Of a DNA stretch of 64,000 nucleotides, positions 44,538 to 54,245 are shown piece after piece; position 1 is the stretch's first letter; each line of letters begins with the position of its first letter. The translations under genes were made by a program, and so were the position numbers. The notes under the pieces were generated by a model that worked only from the letters and a program-made list of their open reading frames with translations, did not search any database and was not told the DNA's origin. The stretch spans positions 1-64,000 of the forward strand of contig NZ_CABVLM010000013.1 of assembly GCF_902498845.1 (NCBI RefSeq). The letters run 5' to 3'. Source of the DNA: Pseudoalteromonas rhizosphaerae. Lineage in GTDB: Bacteria; Pseudomonadota; Gammaproteobacteria; Enterobacterales; Alteromonadaceae.

Positions 44538-44924
44538 TTAACCTTTTTGCATTACCAGCTGAAGGCCCAGCCAAGCCATAAAAATACACACCACCACATT
44601 TAAGGTGATATTGAGGGCCATTTTAAAAAAGTGACCTTGTTGTAATAACAACAACGAATCCATTGAAAATGTCGAGAAGGTGGTCAAAGCACCTAGAAAG
44701 CCAATCCCTATAAAGGTTTTAGCGGGGCTAACGGTGATAATTTCGCGCTCTATCAAACCGTATAATACGCCCATCAACAATGAACCAAGAATATTAACCG
44801 TCAACGTGCCAAAAGGGAATCCCCTACCAAGTAGTTTTAGCATGGTTTCACTAATAAAAAACCGTAAACAGGCGCCTGAGGCTCCTCCTGCGGCAATCAT
44901 GAGATATATCTTAAGGCTTGTCAT
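44538..44924 (-). CDS. crcB: Fluoride ion channel CrcB
   Basis: A 128-residue Fluc-type membrane protein that forms dimeric fluoride export channels. It has four hydrophobic helices. Family strings are GGASGACLRFFIS, GTLTVNILGSLLMGVLYGL and GFLGALTTFSTFSMD, which line the two fluoride pores. Its start overlaps the end of rarA by 14 bases and serS follows 8 bases after its stop, so it belongs to that operon. No fluoride riboswitch is seen. Confidence 0.95.
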   Translation of the reverse strand: MTSLKIYLMIAAGGASGACLRFFISETMLKLLGRGFPFGTLTVNILGSLLMGVLYGLIEREIITVSPAKTFIGIGFLGALTTFSTFSMDSLLLLQQGHFFKMALNITLNVVVCIFMAWLGLQLVMQKG

Positions 44925-46254
44925 AGCGTTTTATGTCACTGTGATGATCGCGCTCTTTTAAATAGTCGAGCTTTTGCTTTATTTTTTGTTCTAAGCCACG
45001 ATCCGTTGGAAAGTAATATTGCTTATCGGCTATCTGCTCTGGAAAGTACTTTTCTCCTGCAGCATAGGCGCCTTCTTCATTGTGCGCATAGCGATATTCA
45101 GCACCATAGCCTAAGTCTTTCATTAAGTTCGTTGGTGCATTACGTAAATGCTCTGGCACCGGGTAACTTGGCTCGCTCTGCGCATCCGCTTTGGCTTGAT
45201 TAAACGCCGCGTACACCGCATTACTCTTCGGTGCGCTAGCTAGGTAAATCGTAGCTTGTGCAATTGCACGCTCGCCTTCACTTGGTCCAACTCGCTGAAA
45301 TATATCCCATGCATTGAGGGCCACTTCCATGGCACGCGGATCAGCATTACCAATATCTTCAGTGGCGATGGCGAGTAACCGCCTTGCAACATACAGCGGA
45401 TCGCCGCCACCGGCTAAAATACGACAATACCAATACAAAGCACCATCTGGGGAGCTACCTCGAACTGACTTATGAAAGGCTGAGATCAAATCGTAAAATT
45501 CATCCCCCCCTTTGTCATACTTGGCTAAATGCGTTGGCAATACTTGACTGAGTACGTGCTCATCAACTAGGTATTGGCCGTTTTGCTCTACGGTTAAATC
45601 AATCGCCTGCTCAAGTAAATTAAGCACTTTACGAGCATCGCCATCACTGGCTTGGCACAACGCTTGTTTAGCATTTTGTGCAAGTACCACCGTTTTATTT
45701 TTCAGTTCATCATCGCTTGCAAGCGCTCGCTCAATAACAAGATGCAAATCAGTGTCTTGCAGCGATTTAAGGACATATACTCGTGCTCGCGATAAAATCG
45801 CATTGTTTAGTGCAAACGAGGGATTCTCGGTGGTGGCACCAACAAAAATAAAGGTACCATCCTCTATATGTGGTAAAAACGCATCTTGCTGAGATTTATT
45901 AAAACGATGTACTTCGTCAACAAACAGTAAGGTACGTTGGCCACGACCTTCAAGGTTAGTACGCGCTTCACTCACCGCATCACGAATATCTTTAATGCCT
46001 GCCGTTACCGCCGACATTTGAATCAGCGCCGCATCGGCATGGTTGGCAATAATTTGCGCTAAGGTAGTTTTACCAACGCCCGGCGGCCCCCACAAAATAA
46101 GACTGTGGCAACGCCCTGCTAAAATAGCTTGATAGAGAGGCTTATCTTGGCTTAATAGATGTTGCTGGCCAATATACTGATCTAAACTGGTTGGTCGCAT
46201 GCGCGCAGCAAGTGGGCGCACATCCGGGCCAAAATTAAAGCCTAAATTACTCAC
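44911..46254 (-). CDS. rarA: Replication-associated recombination ATPase RarA
   Basis: A 447-residue AAA+ ATPase (MgsA/RarA, related to clamp loaders) that acts at stalled replication forks. The Walker A is ILWGPPGVGKTTLA. The Walker B region is LLFVDEVHRFNKSQQDAFLP, followed by the sensor 1 FVGATTENPSF. The C-terminal tetramerisation domain includes ILAGGGDPLYVARRLL and IATEDIGNADPRAM. It overlaps lolA upstream by 8 bases and crcB downstream, typical of gammaproteobacteria. Confidence 0.96.
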   Translation of the reverse strand: MSNLGFNFGPDVRPLAARMRPTSLDQYIGQQHLLSQDKPLYQAILAGRCHSLILWGPPGVGKTTLAQIIANHADAALIQMSAVTAGIKDIRDAVSEARTNLEGRGQRTLLFVDEVHRFNKSQQDAFLPHIEDGTFIFVGATTENPSFALNNAILSRARVYVLKSLQDTDLHLVIERALASDDELKNKTVVLAQNAKQALCQASDGDARKVLNLLEQAIDLTVEQNGQYLVDEHVLSQVLPTHLAKYDKGGDEFYDLISAFHKSVRGSSPDGALYWYCRILAGGGDPLYVARRLLAIATEDIGNADPRAMEVALNAWDIFQRVGPSEGERAIAQATIYLASAPKSNAVYAAFNQAKADAQSEPSYPVPEHLRNAPTNLMKDLGYGAEYRYAHNEEGAYAAGEKYFPEQIADKQYYFPTDRGLEQKIKQKLDYLKERDHHSDIKRYDKP

Positions 46255-46888
46255 CTTGACTTTGATCGTCTATTTCAACGCCTTCAGGAATACTAAACTC
46301 AAAGGTTGAAGTAGCAAGGCTTTGATTTACTTTAGTGTCGCTAAAAGTAAATGTAGATGATTGCCCGGAGCTGTCTTTAACCAATAATGACGCTAAGCCT
46401 ACTTTATCTGCTGCAAACACAATATCCAGCTGTTCAACTTGGCTTTCAACGCCTTTATTAGGTGTAACACTGAACCCAGTATCCGTGGCGTGTACTTGGT
46501 ACTTTTGCCATTGCGCCGGATCTTTGGAGGTGAGTAATACAAACGGTGTTGAATCAATCAAACTGTGAGTATTCATAATCGTTACTTGCTCAGCAAAGCT
46601 GTCGAAGTAATAGGTTTTATCGCCATTTGATACAAATAACGTGTCATCAGGGCTCGCTTGTTGCCAACGGATCATCATTGGCTGTTGTAAGGCGATAGTA
46701 CCTTCACCTTGCATAATTGATTGACCTTGGTCGTCATTAACTTGCTGCGCAAATTGCGCTTGAAAACTCTTTAAACCGGCCAGTTTATCTTGTAATGCTT
46801 GGCTGTCATCCGTTGCACTGTCACTTGCAAATACTGATGCTGATAAAAAACAGCTAATTGCTAAGGCTAAATATTTAATTTGTTTCAT
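46247..46888 (-). CDS. lolA: Outer-membrane lipoprotein carrier LolA
   Basis: Periplasmic chaperone that ferries lipoproteins from LolCDE to LolB. A signal peptide (MKQIKYLALAISCFLSASVFA) leads to a 190-residue mature protein with LKSFQAQFAQQV, the MIRWQQASPDDTLFVSNGDKTYYFD block and a C-terminal STFEFSIPEGVEI. It directly follows ftsK (adjacent bases) and overlaps rarA. Confidence 0.95.
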   Translation of the reverse strand: MKQIKYLALAISCFLSASVFASDSATDDSQALQDKLAGLKSFQAQFAQQVNDDQGQSIMQGEGTIALQQPMMIRWQQASPDDTLFVSNGDKTYYFDSFAEQVTIMNTHSLIDSTPFVLLTSKDPAQWQKYQVHATDTGFSVTPNKGVESQVEQLDIVFAADKVGLASLLVKDSSGQSSTFTFSDTKVNQSLATSTFEFSIPEGVEIDDQSQGE

Positions 46889-49357
46889 TTAATTTGCTCC
46901 ACCATTGGGCACTAATACATCACGGGCACCGTTATGACCTGGTGCGCTTACAATACCCGATGTTTCCATTTGTTCAACTAAACGTGCGGCACGGTTGTAA
47001 CCAACACGTAATTTTCGCTGCACACTTGAAACTGACACTTTGCCTGTTTCAACAACAAATGACACGGCTTCATCATAAAGCGGATCTGATTCTTCATCCG
47101 CGTTTTCACTGGCTTCGCCTGGCAATAAAATATCCTCAGTGGCGTCACCATTTAAAATTTCGTCTATATAATTTGGTTTTGCACGTGCTTTCCAGTCATT
47201 CACCACCGCATGTACTTCATGGTCATCAACAAACGCGCCATGTACACGTATCGGTACGCTGGTGCCCGGCGGTAAATAGAGCATATCACCCATACCTAGC
47301 AGGTTTTCTGCGCCTTGTTGATCTAAGATGGTACGCGAGTCAATTTTACTTGATACCTGAAACGCCATTCGCGTTGGGATATTCGCTTTAATTAAACCAG
47401 TAATTACATCAACCGATGGGCGCTGTGTTGCTAGTATTAAATGAATACCTGCCGCTCGGGCTTTTTGCGCAATACGGGCAATTAGCTCTTCAACTTTTTT
47501 ACCAACAATCATCATCATGTCAGCAAATTCGTCAATCACCACCACGATACTCGGTAACTTACCTAACTCGTCTGGTCCTTCTTTCATACCATCAGTATCT
47601 TTAAATAATGGATCGAGAATCGGGTAACCCGCCTCTTTCGCATCCAATACCTTTTGGTTGTAACCTTTTAAGTTACGAACACCTAACGCCGACATTAACT
47701 TATAACGACGTTCCATCTCACCTACACACCAACGCAGCGCATTGGCAGCTTCTTTCATATCGGTGACCACTTCACACAGTAAATGTGGGATACCTTCGTA
47801 AACAGAAAGTTCCAACATTTTCGGGTCAATCATGATCATACGCACATCATCAGGGCCTGATTTGTACAGTAAGCTTAATATCATTACATTAACGCCCACT
47901 GACTTACCTGAACCTGTGGTACCTGCCACCAGTAAATGCGGCATTTTACCCAAATCAGCACAGATTGGTTCACCGGCAATATCTTTACCTAAGACCATAG
48001 TCAGTGGCGATGGATTTTGCTCAAATTTTGGCGCGTCGATTACTTCTGATAACCGCACTATTTCGCGGTGTTTATTAGGTAATTCAATCCCTACATAGGT
48101 TTTACCCGGAATAACTTCAACCACTCGGACACTAACCGCTGATAGCGAGCGGGCTAAATCTTTAGCAAGACCAGTAATTTTAGAAACTTTAATACCCGGC
48201 GCTAAATCAAGCTCAAAACGGGTTACAACAGGTCCAGGGTATACGGCAACAACCGTAGCTTGAACGTTAAAATCAAGGAGTTTAGTTTCAACTAACCTCG
48301 ATACAGCTTCAAGCTCTTCTGGTGAAATTGGGTTTTTGGCTTTATCAGGTCTATCTAACAAATCAAGCGTAGGCAATGGCGTACTTGGCGGCTTTTCTTC
48401 GAGTAGCTGCTCAAACTTTTCTTTTGCGGTAGGTGGAGGCTGATAGGTACTCTTTGGTTTTGGCATTGGTCTTGCTGGCGAAACCACAGTAGTAACTGGT
48501 TTTTCAGGCTCAGTAACATGGCTTTGATCAAGCGCATTTAAGGCAGCCGCAGTGTCCATTGGTTCATCATCAATGGCGCTAAAATTAATTTCTTGATCCA
48601 GAATGTCATCCAAATCATCAAATGCAGGATGAGAGTCTTGATTTGACACCGCACTATCACTATCCACTTTTGGTTCTGAAAAGCGAATGGCGGGTGTCTC
48701 TTTACGTGTCTGTTGCTCATTAACAGGGTCTTGTTCAATTGCAACTTCAGTATTTGCAGTGCGTTCGCGTTGTAACCATGCTTTTAAGTGATGGGCAATA
48801 AAACGATAACCTCGCATGATCAAATCGCCAATAAAATCGACACATTGCACCCACGACACGCCTGTTAATAATGTTAATCCAGCAAAAAAGAAACATAATA
48901 ATAAAATCGAGGTACCGGTAAAGTTAAATGCAGGCATCATCGCTGAAGCTATCACATCACCGACTACCCCACCGGATGAAAAATTATAAATATCATCAAA
49001 ATTAATACTACTGATAGCCGTTGCTGAAGTGATAAATAATGCAAAACCAATCACTCTAAGCGATAACGTTGTATAGTCGAGTTGAAATATTCTATGAGGT
49101 TGCTTAAATAATAAGTAGCCAAATATTTGTAGTGCAGCTGGCACAAAATAAGCTAACCAGCCAAATGTCAGCAATAAAATATCGGCGATCCACGCACCTG
49201 CAGCTCCAGTTATGTTTCTTACATTGTCATAACCTGTTTGCGACCAACTCGGATCAGCAGGATCAAAGCTTACCAGCGCACACAATATAAATATTGCGGC
49301 AAAGGTGCTAATTATTAAACCGGTTTCTAATAGTCTTTGTACACCATTTAGGCGCAT
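46889..49357 (-). CDS. ftsK: DNA translocase FtsK
   Basis: Septal ATP-driven DNA pump that finishes chromosome segregation and activates XerCD at dif. 822 residues: four to five N-terminal membrane helices (to about 190), a short acidic/proline linker (about 200-330), then the motor with Walker A VAGTTGSGKSVGVN, Walker B IVVVIDEFADMMM, and a C-terminal winged-helix gamma domain (VSSVQRKLRVGYNRAARLVEQME) that reads KOPS sites. The linker is short compared with E. coli (1329 residues), as in many marine relatives. Confidence 0.96.
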   Translation of the reverse strand: MRLNGVQRLLETGLIISTFAAIFILCALVSFDPADPSWSQTGYDNVRNITGAAGAWIADILLLTFGWLAYFVPAALQIFGYLLFKQPHRIFQLDYTTLSLRVIGFALFITSATAISSINFDDIYNFSSGGVVGDVIASAMMPAFNFTGTSILLLCFFFAGLTLLTGVSWVQCVDFIGDLIMRGYRFIAHHLKAWLQRERTANTEVAIEQDPVNEQQTRKETPAIRFSEPKVDSDSAVSNQDSHPAFDDLDDILDQEINFSAIDDEPMDTAAALNALDQSHVTEPEKPVTTVVSPARPMPKPKSTYQPPPTAKEKFEQLLEEKPPSTPLPTLDLLDRPDKAKNPISPEELEAVSRLVETKLLDFNVQATVVAVYPGPVVTRFELDLAPGIKVSKITGLAKDLARSLSAVSVRVVEVIPGKTYVGIELPNKHREIVRLSEVIDAPKFEQNPSPLTMVLGKDIAGEPICADLGKMPHLLVAGTTGSGKSVGVNVMILSLLYKSGPDDVRMIMIDPKMLELSVYEGIPHLLCEVVTDMKEAANALRWCVGEMERRYKLMSALGVRNLKGYNQKVLDAKEAGYPILDPLFKDTDGMKEGPDELGKLPSIVVVIDEFADMMMIVGKKVEELIARIAQKARAAGIHLILATQRPSVDVITGLIKANIPTRMAFQVSSKIDSRTILDQQGAENLLGMGDMLYLPPGTSVPIRVHGAFVDDHEVHAVVNDWKARAKPNYIDEILNGDATEDILLPGEASENADEESDPLYDEAVSFVVETGKVSVSSVQRKLRVGYNRAARLVEQMETSGIVSAPGHNGARDVLVPNGGAN

Positions 49358-49543
49358 AACTCGCTATTCCTCATTTTTCTTTGTACTTCTTTGTACTCAT
49401 TCTTAGCAATGGAATACCTTAGCAGGAAATACTTTTTGTTGCACTTTATCTTAACCATGATGGCCTGATTATGAACAGGTTTTTATTAATCGCGCATGTA
49501 TCAATAATACAACTTAAGTAGTTACTAAAAAATAGCGCATAGT

Positions 49544-50023
49544 TCAGCCGATATATGGGCGAATAATCACCCCTTGCTCGCCTTTTACTTCTTCCATAAC
49601 AACATAGGTACGGCTTTCACTAACGTTCGGTAGCTTGAGCAGAATATCCCCTAATACACCACGATATTCAGACATATCATTTACGCGGGTTTTTAGTAAA
49701 AAGTCAAAGTTACCCGAGACTAAATGGCATTCGATAATTTCATCATGCTTTTTAACTGCAGCACTAAATTCATCAAACACATCAGGTGATGTTTTAGTGA
49801 TTGTCACTTCGACGTACACCGACAAACCTTGCCCAAGTTTAGCAGGGTCAACCACGGCTTTATAACCGACGATGTAACCTTCGCGTTCGAGCTTTTTTAC
49901 ACGCTCTAAACAAGGCGTTGCACTGAGCCCCACACGTCGAGCTAATTCAACATTAGACACTCGGCCATCGTGCTGTAGCTCTATTAAAATCTTACGGTCA
50001 ATACGGTCTAATAACTCATGCAT
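49544..50023 (-). CDS. lrp: Leucine-responsive regulatory protein
   Basis: A 159-residue global feast/famine regulator. The N-terminal helix-turn-helix (IELQHDGRVSNVELARRVGLSATPCLERVKKLE) and C-terminal RAM ligand domain (SRTYVVMEEVKG near the end) match Lrp very closely in length and sequence. It lies between ftsK and the divergent alanine dehydrogenase gene, a position in which Lrp often regulates the neighbour. Confidence 0.95.
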   Translation of the reverse strand: MHELLDRIDRKILIELQHDGRVSNVELARRVGLSATPCLERVKKLEREGYIVGYKAVVDPAKLGQGLSVYVEVTITKTSPDVFDEFSAAVKKHDEIIECHLVSGNFDFLLKTRVNDMSEYRGVLGDILLKLPNVSESRTYVVMEEVKGEQGVIIRPYIG

Positions 50024-50163
50024 AATAACGACTAGTTTTTTGTACTGTTTAAACGGTGTTTTCAGATTATATCACTAGAATACCGATTAAAAAAGGTGAG
50101 ACACACTGCCAGTACATGAATATAATAGTGAAAAATTTTATCCCGTTCTATTAAGGCAATATT

Positions 50164-51285
50164 ATGATTATCGGTGTACCTAAAGAAATAAAAAACCATG
50201 AATACCGTGTAGGTATGGTCCCTGCTAGTGTTCGTGAGTTAGTAAACCACGGCCACCAAGTTTTTGTTGAATCTGATGCAGGTATGGGCATTGGCTTCAC
50301 TAACGAAGATTACACACTGGCAGGTGCAGAAATTCTAGCAACTGCTGCTGAGGTTTTCGCAACAGCAGAGATGATTATAAAAGTAAAAGAGCCACAAGCC
50401 GTTGAACGTGCAATGCTACGTGAAGACCAAATTCTTTTCACTTACTTACACCTTGCACCAGATCTTCCACAAACTGAAGACCTAATCAAAAGCAAAGCAA
50501 TTTGTATCGCATACGAAACAGTAACTGATTCACGCGGTGGTTTGCCACTACTTGCACCTATGAGTGAAGTTGCTGGCCGTATGTCTATTCAAGCTGGTGC
50601 ACAAGCACTTGAAAAATCAAACCATGGTCGTGGCATGCTACTTGGCGGCGTACCGGGTGTTGAGCCAGCTAAAGTTGTTGTTATTGGCGGCGGCATGGTT
50701 GGTCGTAGCGCAGCACAAATGGCTGTTGGCCTTGGTGCTGAAGTTGTCGTACTTGATCGTAACATTGACGTACTACGCGCACTTGACGCTCAGTTTGGTA
50801 ATAAAGTTAAAGCGATTTACTCAACAGCTGATGCACTTGAAAAGCATGTACTTGAAGCTGACCTAGTAATTGGTGGCGTACTTATCCCAGGTGCTGCTGC
50901 ACCTAAACTAGTTACTGCTGAACACATTAAAGCAATGAAGCCTGGCTCTGCAATTGTTGATGTTGCAATTGACCAAGGTGGTTGTATCGCAACGTCTAAA
51001 GCAACAACTCACGCTGATCCGACCTTCATCGTTGATGACGTTGTTCACTACTGTGTTGCTAACATGCCAGGTGCTGTACCACGTACATCTACTTTCGCAC
51101 TTAACAATGCAACATTGCCTTTCATCATTAACCTTGCAAACAAAGGTTATAAGAAAGCATTACTAGATGACGCTAACTTCCTTAAAGGTCTTAACGTGAT
51201 CAAAGGCCAAGTAACTTACAAAGAAGTTGCTGAAGCCTTCAACATGCCATACGTAGATCCACGTACTGCTGTTGAAAACGCATAA
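50164..51285 (+). CDS. ald: Alanine dehydrogenase
   Basis: NAD-dependent enzyme that interconverts L-alanine and pyruvate plus ammonia. 373 residues with the signature start MIIGVPKEIKNHEYRVGMVP, the substrate-binding FTYLHLAPD and the Rossmann nucleotide motif VVVIGGGMVGRSAAQMAVGLGA. The end VDPRTAVENA fits family length. Codon use is strongly biased to optimal codons, suggesting high expression. A strong terminator follows. Divergent lrp is the likely regulator. Confidence 0.96.
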   Translation: MIIGVPKEIKNHEYRVGMVPASVRELVNHGHQVFVESDAGMGIGFTNEDYTLAGAEILATAAEVFATAEMIIKVKEPQAVERAMLREDQILFTYLHLAPDLPQTEDLIKSKAICIAYETVTDSRGGLPLLAPMSEVAGRMSIQAGAQALEKSNHGRGMLLGGVPGVEPAKVVVIGGGMVGRSAAQMAVGLGAEVVVLDRNIDVLRALDAQFGNKVKAIYSTADALEKHVLEADLVIGGVLIPGAAAPKLVTAEHIKAMKPGSAIVDVAIDQGGCIATSKATTHADPTFIVDDVVHYCVANMPGAVPRTSTFALNNATLPFIINLANKGYKKALLDDANFLKGLNVIKGQVTYKEVAEAFNMPYVDPRTAVENA

Positions 51286-51302
51286 CTAGCGTTTAGAATA
51301 AT

Positions 51303-51337
51303 AAAAGCCTGTGAACATCAGTTCACAGGCTTTTTTT
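51303..51337 (+). terminator. Terminator of ald
   Basis: Hairpin AAGCCTGTGAAC-atca-GTTCACAGGCTT followed by T-run. Confidence 0.92.
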
Positions 51338-51356
51338 ATATCACCAAAAAAGTTTA

Positions 51357-52154
51357 TTACAGCTTACATTGTGGGTTTTTACCCGCCGCTTTTGCTGCTT
51401 TTTGCTCATTTAATGCTTGTGGTAATTTTGCTTGTAGCTCTTTAATGCGGTTAGCAGGTGCTGGGTGAGTAGACATAAATTCAGGTGTATTACCACTGCC
51501 TGCTTTACTCATATTCTGCCAAAGTGTTACGGATTCTTTTGGATTAAATCCGGCTTTTGCCATTAAATCTAAACCCACTTGGTCGGCCTCAGATTCATGA
51601 GAGCGACTAAATGGTAAAATAACGCCGTACTGCGCACCTAAACCAAGACCTTGCATAATTTCGTTACGATATTGTACATTGCCCATTTCAAGTGCGGCAC
51701 TGCCCGCTTGCATACCTGTTTGTAGCAAGGAACTTTGTGATACGCGTTCATTAGAGTGCTCAGCAATTACATGCCCTACTTCGTGCCCGATAACGGTTGC
51801 TAGCTGATCTTGATTTTCAGCCACTTTTAACAACCCTGTATGCACACCAATATAGCCACCGGGTAATGCAAACGCGTTAGCTGAATCGTCTTCAAATACC
51901 ACCACTTCCCACGCCTGAGTTGCGTACTGTTGCGGTAATACTGCAATCACATCGTCAGCAATACACTTTACATACGCATTTACTTGAGGATTATTATTAA
52001 TTTTTTGATTCTTTTTCATATCAGCAAAGCTTTGCTGACCCATCTGACTCATTTGTTGATCAGAATAAAGCGCAATTTGCGTGCGCCCTGTTGGTGATGT
52101 TTTACAACCCGCTAATACAGCGGTGGCAAGCACAGCCAAAACTAATTTTTTCAT
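51357..52154 (-). CDS. M48-family periplasmic metalloprotease, lipoprotein
   Basis: A 265-residue peptidase anchored as a lipoprotein: signal MKKLVLAVLATAVLAGC with Cys 17. The zinc site HEVGH is at residues 124-128 within VIGHEVGHVIAEHS, and the third ligand glutamate is in SHESEADQVGLDLM. It resembles LoiP/YcaL-type proteases of outer-membrane quality control. It ends with a Lys/Ala-rich tail and a Cys. Confidence 0.9.
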   Translation of the reverse strand: MKKLVLAVLATAVLAGCKTSPTGRTQIALYSDQQMSQMGQQSFADMKKNQKINNNPQVNAYVKCIADDVIAVLPQQYATQAWEVVVFEDDSANAFALPGGYIGVHTGLLKVAENQDQLATVIGHEVGHVIAEHSNERVSQSSLLQTGMQAGSAALEMGNVQYRNEIMQGLGLGAQYGVILPFSRSHESEADQVGLDLMAKAGFNPKESVTLWQNMSKAGSGNTPEFMSTHPAPANRIKELQAKLPQALNEQKAAKAAGKNPQCKL

Positions 52155-52346
52155 TGTATTCTCTTAACTAACAATTTAATTGTTCTTAGAATAGCAAACC
52201 AGCCTGCAATTGAATATATCGACTGCCAGTAAAAACATCTGTTGCGTTATATTTCTGTTAAAGGCGATAGTTAGCATGCAAACTAAGTACCCAAGACTAA
52301 TTGTCGCTGTTACAATAGCAGCCTCTTTTTGTTTAATGGGTTAGTC

Positions 52347-53546
52347 ATGCAGGACTCGGTTTCTTTAAATAAACGCATTCTATTACCTTTACTCGCCAGT
52401 ATTGTTGCAATTACGCCACTGGCAATCGATATGTATCTTCCGGCAATGTTAGTCATTGCTAACGACCTTAATACCACAATGCCTAATGTACAAATATCGT
52501 TAAGCATATATTTAGCTGGCTATGCGCTGGGAATGCTATTTTTTGGCCCAATCGCAGATCAAATTGGTCGTCGCGTGTTAACGAAGGTCGGCTTAGCATT
52601 GTTTGGCTTAAGCTCTGTCGCATTGGCCTTTTGTAATGACATTCACCTATTTTGGGCTTTGCGGGGCGTACAAGCATTCACAGGTGCTGCAGCAACCGTT
52701 GTGGTGCCAGGGATAATTCGTCATATTTATAAACAAGATACTGCTAAAGGAATGTCGTATGTATCGATGATCATGATGGTAGCGCCCTTAGTCGCACCAA
52801 CGGTTGGATCAATGATCATGGGCTTATCTCACTGGCAAACAATCTTTTTAGTACTGGCTAGTTACAGCTTTGTTATTTTAGCCTTGGTACAAATATACTT
52901 AATCGATATCCCTATTTTCAAAAGCCCGATGAAAGGTTTTGCACTATTTTTCGATAGCTATAAAACCGTATTTAAAAATAAAGATACCCGAGCAGATATA
53001 GCCAGCTCAATGTTTGTCTCATTCGGCTTTTTTTGCTTTTTAACTGCAGTGCCCTTTGTATACCTTGATTACTTTAAAGTATCAGAACAATTATTTGGTG
53101 TTTTATTTGCTTTCAATGTCATGGCGCTAATGTTTGGTAACTTTTTAAATACCCGCCTAGTACCACGTATTGGTTCACGAAAAATGCTGTATTATGGATT
53201 AGCGGTCGGCTTTGTAGCTGGCAGTGCCCTACTCACATTTAGCATATTACACCTATCGCTGTATTTTATTGTTGCAGCTATTGCTCCTCTGATGATGAGT
53301 TTAGGGGTTACCGCTAGTAATGCTGATGCATTGATCTTAATGCAGTTTGAAGAGCGTTCTGGCACCGCTACGGCGGTTATTGGTACATTGCGCTTTGGCA
53401 GCGGTGCATTAGTCGGTCCAATTTTAGCCTTAATGCATGCACAAAGTGCGGTACCATTTTCAAGCTTAATGTTCAGCGCATTAGTATTAACACTAATAGC
53501 CCAGCTTTGGCACCGAGCTAGAAACAAAAAAAATGCCCGTAGTTAA
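52347..53546 (+). CDS. Bcr/CflA-family drug exporter
   Basis: A 399-residue major-facilitator exporter with 12 hydrophobic segments. The Bcr/CflA signature is early (PLAIDMYLPAMLVIANDLN), followed by the loop motif GPIADQIGRRVLTKVG (motif A) and VVVPGIIRHIYKQDTAKGMS. Probably drug/H+ antiport; the substrate is unknown. The ATG at 52347 is chosen over a TTG at 52329. Confidence 0.9.
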   Translation: MQDSVSLNKRILLPLLASIVAITPLAIDMYLPAMLVIANDLNTTMPNVQISLSIYLAGYALGMLFFGPIADQIGRRVLTKVGLALFGLSSVALAFCNDIHLFWALRGVQAFTGAAATVVVPGIIRHIYKQDTAKGMSYVSMIMMVAPLVAPTVGSMIMGLSHWQTIFLVLASYSFVILALVQIYLIDIPIFKSPMKGFALFFDSYKTVFKNKDTRADIASSMFVSFGFFCFLTAVPFVYLDYFKVSEQLFGVLFAFNVMALMFGNFLNTRLVPRIGSRKMLYYGLAVGFVAGSALLTFSILHLSLYFIVAAIAPLMMSLGVTASNADALILMQFEERSGTATAVIGTLRFGSGALVGPILALMHAQSAVPFSSLMFSALVLTLIAQLWHRARNKKNARS

Positions 53547-53558
53547 CGGGCATTTTTT
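53526..53558. terminator. Bidirectional terminator between the exporter gene and grpE
   Basis: Hairpin AAATGCCCGT-agtt-AACGGGCATTT with A-run before and T-run after, between two convergent genes. Confidence 0.9.
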
Positions 53559-53573
53559 TACTAAGCGACTTAT

Positions 53574-54182
53574 TTATTCAGCTGCTTTAGATACCATCAC
53601 CATTGCAGGGCGTAATAAACGACCATTTAATGTATACCCTTTTTGCATCACTGCTAATACAGTGTTAGGTGTTACATCATTGCTTGGTTGAATCGACATT
53701 GCTTGGTGGAATTCAGGATTAAACTGCTCACCTTGTGGGTTAACAATTTCAACACCAAATTTTGCAACCGCATCGTTGAAGCTTTTAACTGTCATATCAA
53801 TCCCTTCAAGCAATGGCTTTAAGGTTTCGTTTTCTTTGTCTGAGAACTCAATAGCACGTTCTAGATTATCAATAACAGGTAATAATTCGTTAGCGAACTT
53901 TTCAAGTGCAAATTTATGCGCTTTTTCTACATCTTGTGCAGCACGGCGACGAATATTATCAACGTCTGCAGCGGCACGTACTACGCTATCTTTTTGGTTT
54001 GCGATAGTTTGTTTCGCATCTTCAAGCTCAGCATAAAGCATAGCAATTTCAGCTTCAGGGCTAACTTCTTCGCCTTCGTGCGCGTCAGCAGCTTCTACAG
54101 CCGCTTCAACGTCTGCTTGCATTTGCTCTAATTCTTCGTTTAATTCAACTTCTTGCTCTGGTGATTTTGTCTGCTCAGACAT
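53574..54182 (-). CDS. grpE: Nucleotide exchange factor GrpE
   Basis: Co-chaperone that releases ADP from DnaK. 202 residues: an acidic, disordered start, a long helix (about 50-110), then the conserved VVRAAADVDNIRRRAAQDVEKA, and the C-terminal beta-domain with QGEQFNPEFHQAM and MQKGYTLNGRLLRPAMVMVSK. A sigma-32 promoter lies just upstream. A downstream terminator is shared with the convergent gene. Confidence 0.96.
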   Translation of the reverse strand: MSEQTKSPEQEVELNEELEQMQADVEAAVEAADAHEGEEVSPEAEIAMLYAELEDAKQTIANQKDSVVRAAADVDNIRRRAAQDVEKAHKFALEKFANELLPVIDNLERAIEFSDKENETLKPLLEGIDMTVKSFNDAVAKFGVEIVNPQGEQFNPEFHQAMSIQPSNDVTPNTVLAVMQKGYTLNGRLLRPAMVMVSKAAE

Positions 54183-54216
54183 AATTTAAGTGCTCCAATA
54201 CTTTTCAATTGCGGTA

Positions 54217-54245
54217 ATTATGGGGATTGAATCAAAAGATTCAAG
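54217..54245 (-). promoter_or_regulatory. Sigma-32 heat-shock promoter of grpE
   Basis: On the minus strand: CTTGAA, 14 bases, CCCCATAAT, 34 bases before the grpE ATG. Both boxes match the sigma-32 consensus (CTTGAA / CCCCATNT). The -35 box contains the stop codon of the upstream HrcA-like gene. Confidence 0.88.

Noticed and set aside
46894..47391. A 165-codon plus-strand frame within ftsK
   Set aside because: His/Leu-rich translation typical of an antisense shadow of a conserved gene.
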